From Chitinophagaceae bacterium (GTDB taxonomy: Bacteria; Bacteroidota; Bacteroidia; Chitinophagales; Chitinophagaceae), in NCBI GenBank assembly GCA_019752295.1, contig JAIEMK010000009.1:1-64000 (forward strand): 64,000 bases of DNA, written 5' to 3'. How positions within the stretch are numbered: position 1 is the first letter of the stretch; every line of letters begins with the position of its first letter. Shown here one piece after another: positions 53,689 to 61,678 of the stretch. A program made the position numbers and the translations under genes. The notes below the pieces were generated by a model. It worked only from the letters and a program-made list of their open reading frames with translations. It made no database searches and was not told the DNA's origin.

Positions 53689-55017
53689 TTATTCTTGTAT
53701 TTTGTATTCTACTCTTCTATTAGCTAGTCTGCCTGCTTCAGTTTTATTGTCTTCAACTGGCTTGGTACTACCAAAACCTGTTGTAGTTAATCTATCAGCA
53801 GCAATTCCTTTAGAAACCAAATAGCTCTTTACAGAATTGGCACGTTTCAGAGATAAAGGATTATTAATCTTATCTGTACCGGTGTTTGAAGTATGACCTT
53901 CAATAGACACTTTCAATACAGGATTTTCAGATAAGACTTTAACACCTTTTTCCAACTCAATTTTTGAAGGTTTAGTGAGTGTAGCACTTCCGTTAGCAAA
54001 ATGAATATCTTTTGGTACAAAGTTCAAAGAAGGACAACCTTGTAATTCAGCAATTCCTTTTACGTGTGGGCATTTATCTTCTTCATCATTAATACCATCT
54101 CCATCTGTATCAGGAATAGGGCAACCCTGATAACGAGCAACACCAGGAACAGTAGGGCACTTGTCTTCTTCATCGTTGATGCCGTCTTTATCGGTATCAG
54201 GAATAGGACAACCATCATATTTAGCCAAACCTTTTACAGTAGGGCATTTATCATTATCATCATTAATACCATCTCCGTCCGTATCCGGAACAGGACAACC
54301 TTGGTATTTAGCAACACCAGGAACTGTAGGGCATTTATCGTTTGAATCGATAATACCATCTCCGTCTGTATCAGCAGGTGGAGGCGGCGGAGGCGGTGGA
54401 GCAACAACTACTACAGGTGCTTTGCGCTCTTTTAAAGCAGATGTAAATCCAAGTGAATAGTTCAGGTGGTTGGTAGAAAGCGGAGATACCTGAGAACGAT
54501 AGTTCATCTGAATGTGTACGAAAGACTCTTCGCCTAATTTAAATTGCAAGCCTCCACCAAGTGGAACAAATGCTGCAAAATAATTACCACCGTACATAGA
54601 AGCACCAATACCGGCATTCAGGTAAGGAACTAAAAAGTATTTATCGGTCAATAATTTAATATTTACGCCGGCGTCGGCTTCCAATAAAAATTTATTATTC
54701 ACTGCAGGTGCAACTCCTGAAACTGATCTGAAGGGATAACTTACAAAGTTTCCACCCAGAGTTGCCGTAAAATCAATATGATCGGTAATTCCGTTCATAT
54801 ACTGCACACTTAGTCCTGCACTCATATCAGAAACCTTAGCCCAATTTTTATTGGCTAAAGCTGCCGACAAAGAACTACTTGAAATGATTGCTGGAGTTTT
54901 AAAGTCTTGCAAGAAAAAGTTAAGACCTAAAGACGGCAGTTTTTTATACGGGGACGTCTGAGCAAAACTTGTTGCTGAGATTCCTAAGACAACAATAAAA
55001 ACTAGAATTTTCTTCAT
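53689..55017 (-). CDS. OmpA-family outer membrane protein with thrombospondin type 3 repeats
   Basis: A 442-residue envelope protein. Residues 1-19 are a signal peptide (MKKILVFIVVLGISATSFAQ). A beta-barrel of about 190 residues comes next, then a Pro-rich hinge (VVVAPPPPPPPPADTD). Four calcium-binding type 3 repeats follow (each DTDGDGINDxxDKCP...GCP, about 34 residues). The C-terminal OmpA domain binds peptidoglycan: FANGSATLTKPSKIELEKG, VSIEGHTSNTGTDKINNPLSLKRANSVK and RLTTTGFGSTKPVEDN. It anchors the outer membrane to the wall. A -7 box lies 22 bases upstream of the ATG. Confidence 0.95.
   Translation of the reverse strand: MKKILVFIVVLGISATSFAQTSPYKKLPSLGLNFFLQDFKTPAIISSSSLSAALANKNWAKVSDMSAGLSVQYMNGITDHIDFTATLGGNFVSYPFRSVSGVAPAVNNKFLLEADAGVNIKLLTDKYFLVPYLNAGIGASMYGGNYFAAFVPLGGGLQFKLGEESFVHIQMNYRSQVSPLSTNHLNYSLGFTSALKERKAPVVVVAPPPPPPPPADTDGDGIIDSNDKCPTVPGVAKYQGCPVPDTDGDGINDDNDKCPTVKGLAKYDGCPIPDTDKDGINDEEDKCPTVPGVARYQGCPIPDTDGDGINDEEDKCPHVKGIAELQGCPSLNFVPKDIHFANGSATLTKPSKIELEKGVKVLSENPVLKVSIEGHTSNTGTDKINNPLSLKRANSVKSYLVSKGIAADRLTTTGFGSTKPVEDNKTEAGRLANRRVEYKIQE
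54063..54378 (-). repeat. Tandem repeat DNA encoding the four type 3 repeats
   Basis: Four units of about 102 bases, each carrying the DTDGDGxxDxxDKCP codons and a GCP end. They are close enough in sequence to allow slippage or unit loss and gain. Confidence 0.75.
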
Positions 55018-55038
55018 AAACAGTTTTAATTAATCAAG

Positions 55039-55046
55039 CAAAAATA
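55039..55046 (-). promoter_or_regulatory. Candidate -7 element of the OmpA gene
   Basis: On the minus strand TATTTTTG matches TAnnTTTG exactly, 22 bases before the start codon. It lies inside a larger inverted repeat, AACAGTTTTA at 55019-55028 with TAAAACTGTT at 55076-55085, that fills the gap to the rlpA gene. Confidence 0.45.
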
Positions 55047-55097
55047 CAGGCTTGGATTGATTTTATAAAATATTATAAAACTGTTAATTCTGCACCA

Positions 55098-55634
55098 TTA
55101 ATCAACAATTTTTAGTTCTACAACTTCTACTTTTACTTTTACAAGTCCATTCTTCATGAAATCCAGTTCTGCTGCGGCTGCGCGACTTAAATCCACAACC
55201 CTACCTCTTTTTGCCATTCGCGGATGCATTCGATCGTTTATTCGAACAATTACAGACTTTCCATTTCTCAAATTAGTAACCTTCACCCAGGTATTTAATT
55301 TAAAATTATTGCTGGCAGCAGTTAGTTTATTATTTCTGTAGCGCTCACCTGTAGCCGTTTTAGTGCCATCTAAATTCTTACTATAGAAACTTGCAATTCC
55401 TTTGAGCGACTTTCCATCGGGCTTAAGTCGGTAAATTTCTGAAGAATCAATTCTAACACTATCGATGTTAAGTGTATCTCTATTTTGAAGGGTATCAGGC
55501 TTTGACGGGATAATGGTTGTGTCCTGTTTGTTAATGAAGATCGTATCCTTTTTGTTAACGGGAATGGTATCTTGTTGAGCGTAAATCTGATGACTACAGA
55601 ACAGTAATACCAGAACAGTTATGATTTTTTTCAT
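55098..55634 (-). CDS. RlpA-like septal ring lytic transglycosylase domain protein
   Basis: A 178-residue secreted protein, started at ATG 55634 where the signal peptide begins (MKKIITVLVLLFCSHQIYAQ). A Thr/Asp-rich linker of about 60 residues (residues 25-75, repeats of KDTIxINKQDT type) precedes the double-psi beta-barrel: GIASFYSKNLDGTKTATGERY, LTAASNNFKLNTWVKVTNLRNGKSVIVRINDR and VDLSRAAAAELDFMKNGLVKVKVEVV. The Asp in INDRMHPR is conserved in the family. Characterised RlpA cleaves denuded peptidoglycan at the septum. There is no SPOR domain here. Confidence 0.9.
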   Translation of the reverse strand: MKKIITVLVLLFCSHQIYAQQDTIPVNKKDTIFINKQDTTIIPSKPDTLQNRDTLNIDSVRIDSSEIYRLKPDGKSLKGIASFYSKNLDGTKTATGERYRNNKLTAASNNFKLNTWVKVTNLRNGKSVIVRINDRMHPRMAKRGRVVDLSRAAAAELDFMKNGLVKVKVEVVELKIVD

Positions 55635-55893
55635 ATTTTTCAATTTGAGGCGCACCCTTCAAACCGATCTTGCCGGATGGTAATTTACTCAAAACTTTCT
55701 GTTCTAAGCATCTAGGTACAAATTTGATCAGCCCCAAGGCCAAACACCATGCCAAAAACCCAATCTATCTCTATTTTTATTTAAATTAAATACAACTGCA
55801 TATTTTTTAGCGACTTAAACATTAAATAATTATCAATTTAAATTTTAGAATAAGATTCACTTTCTAAATATCATCTCTAATAGATTTATGAAA

Positions 55894-55901
55894 TAGATTT
55901 G
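55894..55901 (+). promoter_or_regulatory. TAnnTTTG motif directly before a GTG start
   Basis: TAGATTTG matches the -7 consensus and ends 4 bases before the GTG at 55906, so use of it would give a nearly leaderless message. The rest of the 271-base gap from 55635 holds no recognisable gene. Confidence 0.3.
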
Positions 55902-55905
55902 AATA

Positions 55906-57933
55906 GTGAAACAATCAGGTAGAATAGTCACCATATCCTTAGCATTTGTATTGTTTTTAGTACATGCAAATAGCCAAACCTGTACTACGCTTGGACAAAA
56001 TCCTACAACTGCTTTTCCTGTTTGCGGTAAAACCATTTTTGATCAGAAAACTGTTCCAGCCTGCGGAGGCAGAACTGTTCCCACTCCCTGCGCTGGTTCC
56101 GGAGGGTATTCTGATATCAATCCTTTCTGGTACAAATTCACCTGCTTTGTATCCGGTAAGCTGGGCTTTTCAATCACCCCCATCAATACGAACGACGATT
56201 ACGATTGGGAACTATTCGACATTACCGGAGTTGATCCAATGGATGTATACACCAACAAGAGCCTGATTATTTCTGCTAACTGGTCTGGAATGTATGGTGC
56301 CACCGGAGCGGGTACAGCGGGTGTGCATTGGTTCGAATGCGCGTCGGCAGTTGTTAATGGGAACCCCACTTTTAGCACGATGCCCGATTTGATTGCAGGG
56401 CATAATTATATTCTGTTGGTGAGTAATTTTTCCAGTTCACAAGTGGGTTATCAACTTTCATTTCAGGGAGGTACTGCCAGCATCACCAATCCTATCTTAC
56501 CAGTACTGAATAATGCCCGTGCAGTTTGTGATGGCTCACAAATTATTGTAACACTCAACAAAAAAGTAAGCTGTGGTAGTCTTGATTCAGATGGATCCGA
56601 TTTCAATATCTCCGGAACTTCACCCAACTCAATTGTATCTGCTAGCGGAAGAGGTTGTGCTTTTTCGTTTGATATGGATACGGTTGTATTGGATATGAAA
56701 TCGCCATTGTCGCCGGGTTCCTATACCGTTACTTCGCAAGTGGGAACCGATGGAAATACACTGCTTGATAATTGCGACAACCAATTGGCAACAGGTTTAA
56801 AAGAAAGTCTGGTTTTTACAGCTTCTGTTCCTACACCAATGGATAGTATGGTACCGATAGTGTGCATTCAGGATACCCTCAAACTAATATTCAGAAAACC
56901 CATTAGTTGTAATTCTATCGCAATCGATGGTACCGACTTTTTAATCACCGGCCCTTCCACTGTAAATATAAAATCAGCAAGGGGCGTTTGTGCCAGTGCT
57001 GTAAGTTCCGAAATACAAATTATTTTAAGCAAGCCCATTAAAACAAATGGAACTTATCAACTTCAATTAACAAATGGTTCTGATGGAAATACCTTGGTTG
57101 ACGAGTGCGGACAAATAACACCTTCTGGTTCAATTTTAAACTTCACCATTCAGCAGGTTGTTACAGCCGATTTTAATCAGCTTCTCAAAACGGGTTGTAA
57201 ATATGATACTTTACTGTTTTCTCACAATGGCAATAATGCTGTTACGCAATGGAAATGGACATTCGATAATGGAACTACCAGCAGTTTACAAAGCCCCGCC
57301 TTTCTTTTTAATAGTTTTGGAAAACTACATGCACAATTATACGTTACGAATGGTTTTTGTTCCGACACAAGCAGTGCAGATATTAACCTGCCCGATTACA
57401 CTGTAAAAGCTGGGTTTATTATTTCGGATACTTTGTGTTTGCAAGACAGTTTGATGGTGCAGGATAAAAGCAGCAGCAATGCCACTCAATGGAAATGGGA
57501 TTTCGGAAACGGCATCACCAGTAATTTGCAACAGCCTATTGGAATTTATTATCAGCCGAATGCTCAACGAAATTCTTATATCATTCGATTGGTTGTTTCA
57601 AATACATTTAACTGTACCGACACCACGTTTAAAAAAGTAACCGTATTACCCAGTTGTTATATTGATGTGCCTTCGGGATTTACACCCAATGGCGATGGGT
57701 TAAATGACTACCTCTATCCTTTAAATGCCTTTAAAGCAAAAGAACTGAATTTTAAAATTTTCAATCGCTATGGGCAGGTGATTTTCGAAACCAATAACTG
57801 GCTCAATAAATGGGACGGCAGATTGAATGGAGAGTTGCAACAAAGTGGTACTTATGTATGGACAATTGATTATGTGCACAAAGACACTGGAAAAGCATTC
57901 CACTTAAAGGGTACAACAGTGTTGATCAGATAA
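55906..57933 (+). CDS. Secreted multidomain protein with PKD domains and type IX (type B) sorting domain
   Basis: A 675-residue exported protein with a GTG start and a signal peptide (about 1-23, VTISLAFVLFLVHANSQ). After a Cys-rich N-terminal domain (about 24-190), two similar units follow, near 195-300 and 310-415. Each ends in a GTDGNTLLDNC or GSDGNTLVDEC motif. Two PKD-like domains come next (TQWKWTFDNGTT, TQWKWDFGNGIT). The C-terminal domain has the gliding-motility hallmark PSGFTPNGDGLNDYLYP, FKIFNRYGQVIFE, WDGRLNGE and SGTYVWTIDY. Proteins with it are exported by the type IX system. An adhesin or matrix role is likely; the target is unknown. Confidence 0.92.
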   Translation: MKQSGRIVTISLAFVLFLVHANSQTCTTLGQNPTTAFPVCGKTIFDQKTVPACGGRTVPTPCAGSGGYSDINPFWYKFTCFVSGKLGFSITPINTNDDYDWELFDITGVDPMDVYTNKSLIISANWSGMYGATGAGTAGVHWFECASAVVNGNPTFSTMPDLIAGHNYILLVSNFSSSQVGYQLSFQGGTASITNPILPVLNNARAVCDGSQIIVTLNKKVSCGSLDSDGSDFNISGTSPNSIVSASGRGCAFSFDMDTVVLDMKSPLSPGSYTVTSQVGTDGNTLLDNCDNQLATGLKESLVFTASVPTPMDSMVPIVCIQDTLKLIFRKPISCNSIAIDGTDFLITGPSTVNIKSARGVCASAVSSEIQIILSKPIKTNGTYQLQLTNGSDGNTLVDECGQITPSGSILNFTIQQVVTADFNQLLKTGCKYDTLLFSHNGNNAVTQWKWTFDNGTTSSLQSPAFLFNSFGKLHAQLYVTNGFCSDTSSADINLPDYTVKAGFIISDTLCLQDSLMVQDKSSSNATQWKWDFGNGITSNLQQPIGIYYQPNAQRNSYIIRLVVSNTFNCTDTTFKKVTVLPSCYIDVPSGFTPNGDGLNDYLYPLNAFKAKELNFKIFNRYGQVIFETNNWLNKWDGRLNGELQQSGTYVWTIDYVHKDTGKAFHLKGTTVLIR

Positions 57934-58498
57934 CCGTTCTAATTTCGAAATTAGTAGTAATGGTTTTCGTCTCTACATCTTTCAACAAAGTTTTGAAATC
58001 AATTCTAGCTTCATATTTTTTTACAAAAAAAGTGTTGAGCCAAAATTCTTTTTTAAAAAGATATACCGGTTTATGAATCAAAAAATCTGGTAAGATATGA
58101 TACCAACGATAGCCCAACTCCTTAAAAAATATTTTGCATTGGTCTTGCATGCCAAGCTCTTCGGCTGCAGCCAACACCGCATCTCTCTGACAACGTGAAC
58201 AAGAAAAAGGTTTTATGATTCTGGTTTGAAAACCATAGAGGTATAAATAATCTTTTACCTGTTTGTAGTTCTGATAGCGCGATCTGGCATCGCATTGAGG
58301 AAATATGGGTGGAAAAATCAAACAAATAATGCAAAAAAATTTGAGTACCGAATGACCGCCCTGAGCCCAGCTCGTTAAATTAAATTCTTGGAATAAAGCA
58401 TAAATACACAACAACTCTGCAATGGTCATAAGATGAAGCAAATAACCTAAGCGGAGATACGTGACAAAAACAGATCGCATAGTAAGCTTTGCTGTCAT
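57926..58498 (-). CDS. Unknown membrane-associated protein
   Basis: A 190-residue protein whose N-terminal third is hydrophobic: about 12-35 (VTYLRLGYLLHLMTIAELLCIYALF) and 48-65 (VLKFFCIICLIFPPIFPQ). A more polar region then contains a CSRCQRDAVLAAAEELG motif and several aromatic patches, with 1-2 membrane spans in all. Start could be M1 or M8. Its 3' end overlaps the convergent secreted-protein gene by 8 bases. It follows cdd on the same strand with a 68-base gap. I do not recognise the family. The Cys pair C-x2-C could bind metal or form a disulfide. Confidence 0.7.
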   Translation of the reverse strand: MTAKLTMRSVFVTYLRLGYLLHLMTIAELLCIYALFQEFNLTSWAQGGHSVLKFFCIICLIFPPIFPQCDARSRYQNYKQVKDYLYLYGFQTRIIKPFSCSRCQRDAVLAAAEELGMQDQCKIFFKELGYRWYHILPDFLIHKPVYLFKKEFWLNTFFVKKYEARIDFKTLLKDVETKTITTNFEIRTVI

Positions 58499-58566
58499 AA
58501 TTTTAAAATAAAAAATACAGGCGATGCTGATTTGCCAGAGCCCTAATCAATGCAATTACCCTATCG

Positions 58567-59052
58567 TTAAAATAAGTCGTCGTTTGTAAATGCAAAAGGT
58601 AATAGATCTGATGCTTTTGGAATCACAATAATTTTTCCTTCAAATCCACCAAGTATTAAACGAATTGGATGCTTCAAAAAATTTTCATACTCCAACAAAC
58701 TTTGTCTGCAAATACCACAGGGAGCGATTGGTCTGTTACTCTTGTCCTGATCGTTCAGATAGCTGATGGCTATTGCTTCTATCGGAACTCTGGAAAATAA
58801 AGAAGAACAGGCAGAAAGCAAAACGCGCTCTGCGCAAATACCCGCCGGGAAACTGGCGTTCTCCTGATTGCTACCCTTCAGCGTTTCTCCATTACTTAAT
58901 CTGGCTGCAGCTCCTACCTTAAATTTCGAATAAGGTGCATAAGCCAGAGAAGTAGCAGACTGCGCCAATGTTAATAGTGATGCATCCGAATTGCTCAACT
59001 CTTTGATATCCGAATATGCTTCAAAGAAAAGTTGATGATTAGATTTTTGCAT
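58567..59052 (-). CDS. cdd: Cytidine deaminase
   Basis: Deaminates cytidine and deoxycytidine in pyrimidine salvage. I chose ATG 59052 (MQKSNHQL), giving 161 residues; the longer frame would start inside the upstream terminator. Family motifs are YAPYSKFKVGAAARLSNGE, GSNQENASFPAGICAERVLL, with zinc ligand Cys and catalytic Glu in CAE, and PIAPCGICRQSLLEYEN, giving the two other zinc cysteines. The three-Cys zinc site fits the small tetrameric class. It lies downstream of lepB but is separated from it by a terminator. Confidence 0.95.
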   Translation of the reverse strand: MQKSNHQLFFEAYSDIKELSNSDASLLTLAQSATSLAYAPYSKFKVGAAARLSNGETLKGSNQENASFPAGICAERVLLSACSSLFSRVPIEAIAISYLNDQDKSNRPIAPCGICRQSLLEYENFLKHPIRLILGGFEGKIIVIPKASDLLPFAFTNDDLF

Positions 59053-59066
59053 AGCTGCGATATTAG

Positions 59067-59100
59067 AAAAAAAGTCCCCATAGTAAAGCACTATGAGGAC
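59067..59100 (-). terminator. Terminator of lepB
   Basis: Read on the minus strand GTCCTCATAGT pairs with ACTATGGGGAC (one mismatch, plus positions 59074-59084 and 59090-59100) and is followed by seven T. It lies 23 bases past the lepB stop and before cdd. Confidence 0.8.
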
Positions 59101-59123
59101 CCCTTACGGTTAATAAATATACG

Positions 59124-60632
59124 CTATTTGATACTATTAAACAAGCGTTTCCAGCGCGGCCCGTTTTCGTAACTGAACCAGATCATCGAAGCTTTACCAA
59201 CAACATGTGTTTCAGGTACAAAGCCCCAATAGCGGCTATCCTGACTACGATGTCGGTTATCTCCCATCATCCAATAGTAATTATAGATCGGCGTAAAGCT
59301 ATTTGTTTCTTTTCCGTTGATAATAAACTTTCCCTCTTTTTCTTCCAGTGTATTATGCTCATACACCGAAATCAACCTTCTGTATAAAGCTATATTTTGT
59401 TGGGTTAAATTAATAGTTACTCCTTTTTTAGGAACTTTAACAGGGCCAAAATTGTCTAAGCTGTAAGGGAAATTAGCATCGTCGAAAGGAAAATAACCAC
59501 CCACCAAATTATCTAAATACAAACTAACCGATTTTACATTGGGTTGTTTTTTTAGCATGTCGGCTTCAACCGGTGTCATGTTGATTTTAAAGGTATTGGG
59601 CTTATTTTCAAAAACAGCAAACTGACCGTCGTTATTCTGTATATCGATGCCCAATTCTGTCATCAAAAAATCTTCTGTAAAATTGGTTCCATTGGTTTCT
59701 ACCACGTACTCAGTTTGAGAACTTTTAGGTAAGTAAGCAGGTTGGCCATTGATAAACAATTCTGCATTTTTTATTTGCAAAATATCGCCGCCTTCGGCAA
59801 CACAACGTTTAATATAATTATCCGTTTTATCCATGGGGTGAACAATCACCGGAAACTGATTCATCAAGGCTTCCCGATCGCCTTTAAACTGCGTTCTTAA
59901 AACATCGTAATAAGGCTGCTTACTTCCATACTCCGGAAGATTGATGATGGTATCGCCTGCCGGAAAATTAAATACCACTACATCATTGCGTTTTACAGGT
60001 GTAAGAGCAGGCAATCTTTTATAAGGAAGTTGAATCCATTTCAGATAAGAAGGTGTTGTAAGTGAGCCGGGCATGGTATTGTGAACAAAGGGAAAAGAAA
60101 GTGGTGTTTGAGGAATTCTCGGACCATAACTCATTTTATTCACAAAAAGAAAATCATTCACCAATAGTGTTTTTTCCATACTACCTGATGGAATAACATA
60201 GGCTTCAAAAACAAAAGTTCTGATAATGGTAGCAGCCACTACTGCAAACACACCAGCATCAATCCATTCGCGCGAAGCAGGTTTATGATACAGTGCCATC
60301 ACCGAAGGACCATAAAACTTTTCGCTTTTCGAGAACCCCAAATAAGGAAAATAGATAAAGGGCAAAAACACAACTGCGGTATGATGAATCAGGCTTACAC
60401 GTTTAAACTGCATCACAAATATGATAGTAATCCAAATGGTAATAAATTGTCCTGCCACAGGAATCAATTGAAGCCAAAACCAGTATTTTTTTATCTCTGT
60501 TTTTTCAACAATCAGCCAGGTATTGTAAAAAGGGATAAGCGCTTTCCAGGGAGTAATACCGGCTTTTTGAAACATTCCATACATTCCTACAAACCATCCT
60601 ATTAAACCAATAATAAATAAAAATAAACCCAT
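59124..60632 (-). CDS. lepB: Signal peptidase I, extended Bacteroidota form
   Basis: Cleaves signal peptides of exported proteins at the inner membrane. I chose ATG 60632 (MGLFLFIIG), 502 residues; a GTG 42 bases upstream would place a -7 box inside the gene. The first 115 residues form an extra hydrophobic domain with several membrane spans (IGLIGWFVGMYGMFQKAG, GQFITIWITIIFVMQF). The catalytic domain has the nucleophile Ser in YVIPSGSMEKTL, the general base Lys in DNYIKRCVAEGGD, and GDNRHRSQDSRYWGFVPE. A long insertion of about 120 residues lies between. It is divergent from the MerR-type gene. Confidence 0.93.
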   Translation of the reverse strand: MGLFLFIIGLIGWFVGMYGMFQKAGITPWKALIPFYNTWLIVEKTEIKKYWFWLQLIPVAGQFITIWITIIFVMQFKRVSLIHHTAVVFLPFIYFPYLGFSKSEKFYGPSVMALYHKPASREWIDAGVFAVVAATIIRTFVFEAYVIPSGSMEKTLLVNDFLFVNKMSYGPRIPQTPLSFPFVHNTMPGSLTTPSYLKWIQLPYKRLPALTPVKRNDVVVFNFPAGDTIINLPEYGSKQPYYDVLRTQFKGDREALMNQFPVIVHPMDKTDNYIKRCVAEGGDILQIKNAELFINGQPAYLPKSSQTEYVVETNGTNFTEDFLMTELGIDIQNNDGQFAVFENKPNTFKINMTPVEADMLKKQPNVKSVSLYLDNLVGGYFPFDDANFPYSLDNFGPVKVPKKGVTINLTQQNIALYRRLISVYEHNTLEEKEGKFIINGKETNSFTPIYNYYWMMGDNRHRSQDSRYWGFVPETHVVGKASMIWFSYENGPRWKRLFNSIK

Positions 60633-60652
60633 AATAATGATATTAGTAGGAA

Positions 60653-60660
60653 CAAAAATA
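60653..60660 (-). promoter_or_regulatory. Candidate -7 element of lepB
   Basis: On the minus strand TATTTTTG matches TAnnTTTG exactly and lies 21 bases before the chosen ATG, closely matching the arrangement at the OmpA gene. It would make the upstream GTG start untranscribed. Confidence 0.4.
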
Positions 60661-60772
60661 TCCTTTTCAATCACACTTTAACCTTTCTGGCCGAAAAGTT
60701 TTCTTAAATATGTTTCTTTCCATAAGAATAAGCTTAATTTAACCAGTATAAAGCAGGCTATAAAATAGAAGG

Positions 60773-61678
60773 ATGCAATATTTTAGCATTAAGGATATTG
60801 AAAATCTAAGTGGCATTAAAGCCCATACATTGCGCATATGGGAGAAAAGATATCAACTGGTCATTTCCAAAAGAAAAGATAGCAATCATCGTTATTTCGA
60901 CAATGAAGACCTAAAAACTATTTTACGGATTACCTACCTATATCAAAATGATTTCAAAATATCTCAAATTGCAGGATTGAGCAGGGAAGCCATTCTAACT
61001 TTTGCCAATATCGACCGATCGCATTGCAAAAATTCCGAATCTTATATTTTACAATTAATTAACCCGGTATTTGATTTTGATGAACAGAGTTTTGAAACCA
61101 TTTTCAATGCAGCAATTCAACAGTTCGGTTTCGAAAAAAGCATACTGGATGTAGCTTATGGCCTATTAAAAAGAATTGGTTTGTTATGGCTCACCGACCA
61201 TCTGATACCTGCGCAGGAACATTTTTTAAGTGCACTGATCAGGAATAAAATATTGCTCCAAATAGAAGGGCTACCCAAACTAAGAGATATCGGTATTCAT
61301 AACATTCTTTTATTTACACCTGCCGGAGAATACCACGAAATACCTTTATTATTTATCCAATATTTATTTAAAAAGAATCAGATCAGCACTACTTATTTAG
61401 GGGCAAACATTTCGGAAGACGAAATTGCAGATTACCTATCGAAAAGAAATATCACCCATTTATATTTTCACACGATTACGAATCTAACAGGCAAAACACT
61501 CGACGAATTAATTATTTCGTACAAAACAAATTTTCCTGAACAAACGCTGGTGGTATCAGGAAATAAAGCATCTGAAATAACTGTCAGCAAACCGAAACTG
61601 ATTATTTTAAAGACGCAGGATGAAATGGTTTCCTTCCCGCAAAAATTGTTTAAGAGCCGGGAAGCACATAACTATTGA
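60773..61678 (+). CDS. MerR-family regulator with B12-binding, CarH-like sensor domain
   Basis: A 301-residue regulator. The N-terminal winged HTH is MQYFSIKDIENLSGIKAHTLRIWEKRY. Residues about 80-160 form a helical cap domain with the W-x9-E-H motif (Trp139, Glu149, His150 in WLTDHLIPAQEHF). Residues about 170-300 are a Rossmann B12-binding domain with FTPAGEYHEIPLL and YLGANISEDEIADYL. The cobalt-ligating His is kept (His188), but the Gly of the usual ExHxxG is Pro191. In CarH/LitR proteins this layout binds adenosylcobalamin and senses green light to control carotenoid genes. None is in the window. It converges on the next gene with a 29-base overlap. Confidence 0.88.
   Translation: MQYFSIKDIENLSGIKAHTLRIWEKRYQLVISKRKDSNHRYFDNEDLKTILRITYLYQNDFKISQIAGLSREAILTFANIDRSHCKNSESYILQLINPVFDFDEQSFETIFNAAIQQFGFEKSILDVAYGLLKRIGLLWLTDHLIPAQEHFLSALIRNKILLQIEGLPKLRDIGIHNILLFTPAGEYHEIPLLFIQYLFKKNQISTTYLGANISEDEIADYLSKRNITHLYFHTITNLTGKTLDELIISYKTNFPEQTLVVSGNKASEITVSKPKLIILKTQDEMVSFPQKLFKSREAHNY

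Noticed and set aside
54064..54460. Plus-strand frames opposite the OmpA gene
   Set aside because: Antisense of the tandem type 3 repeats; their internal repetition is inherited from the repeat DNA.
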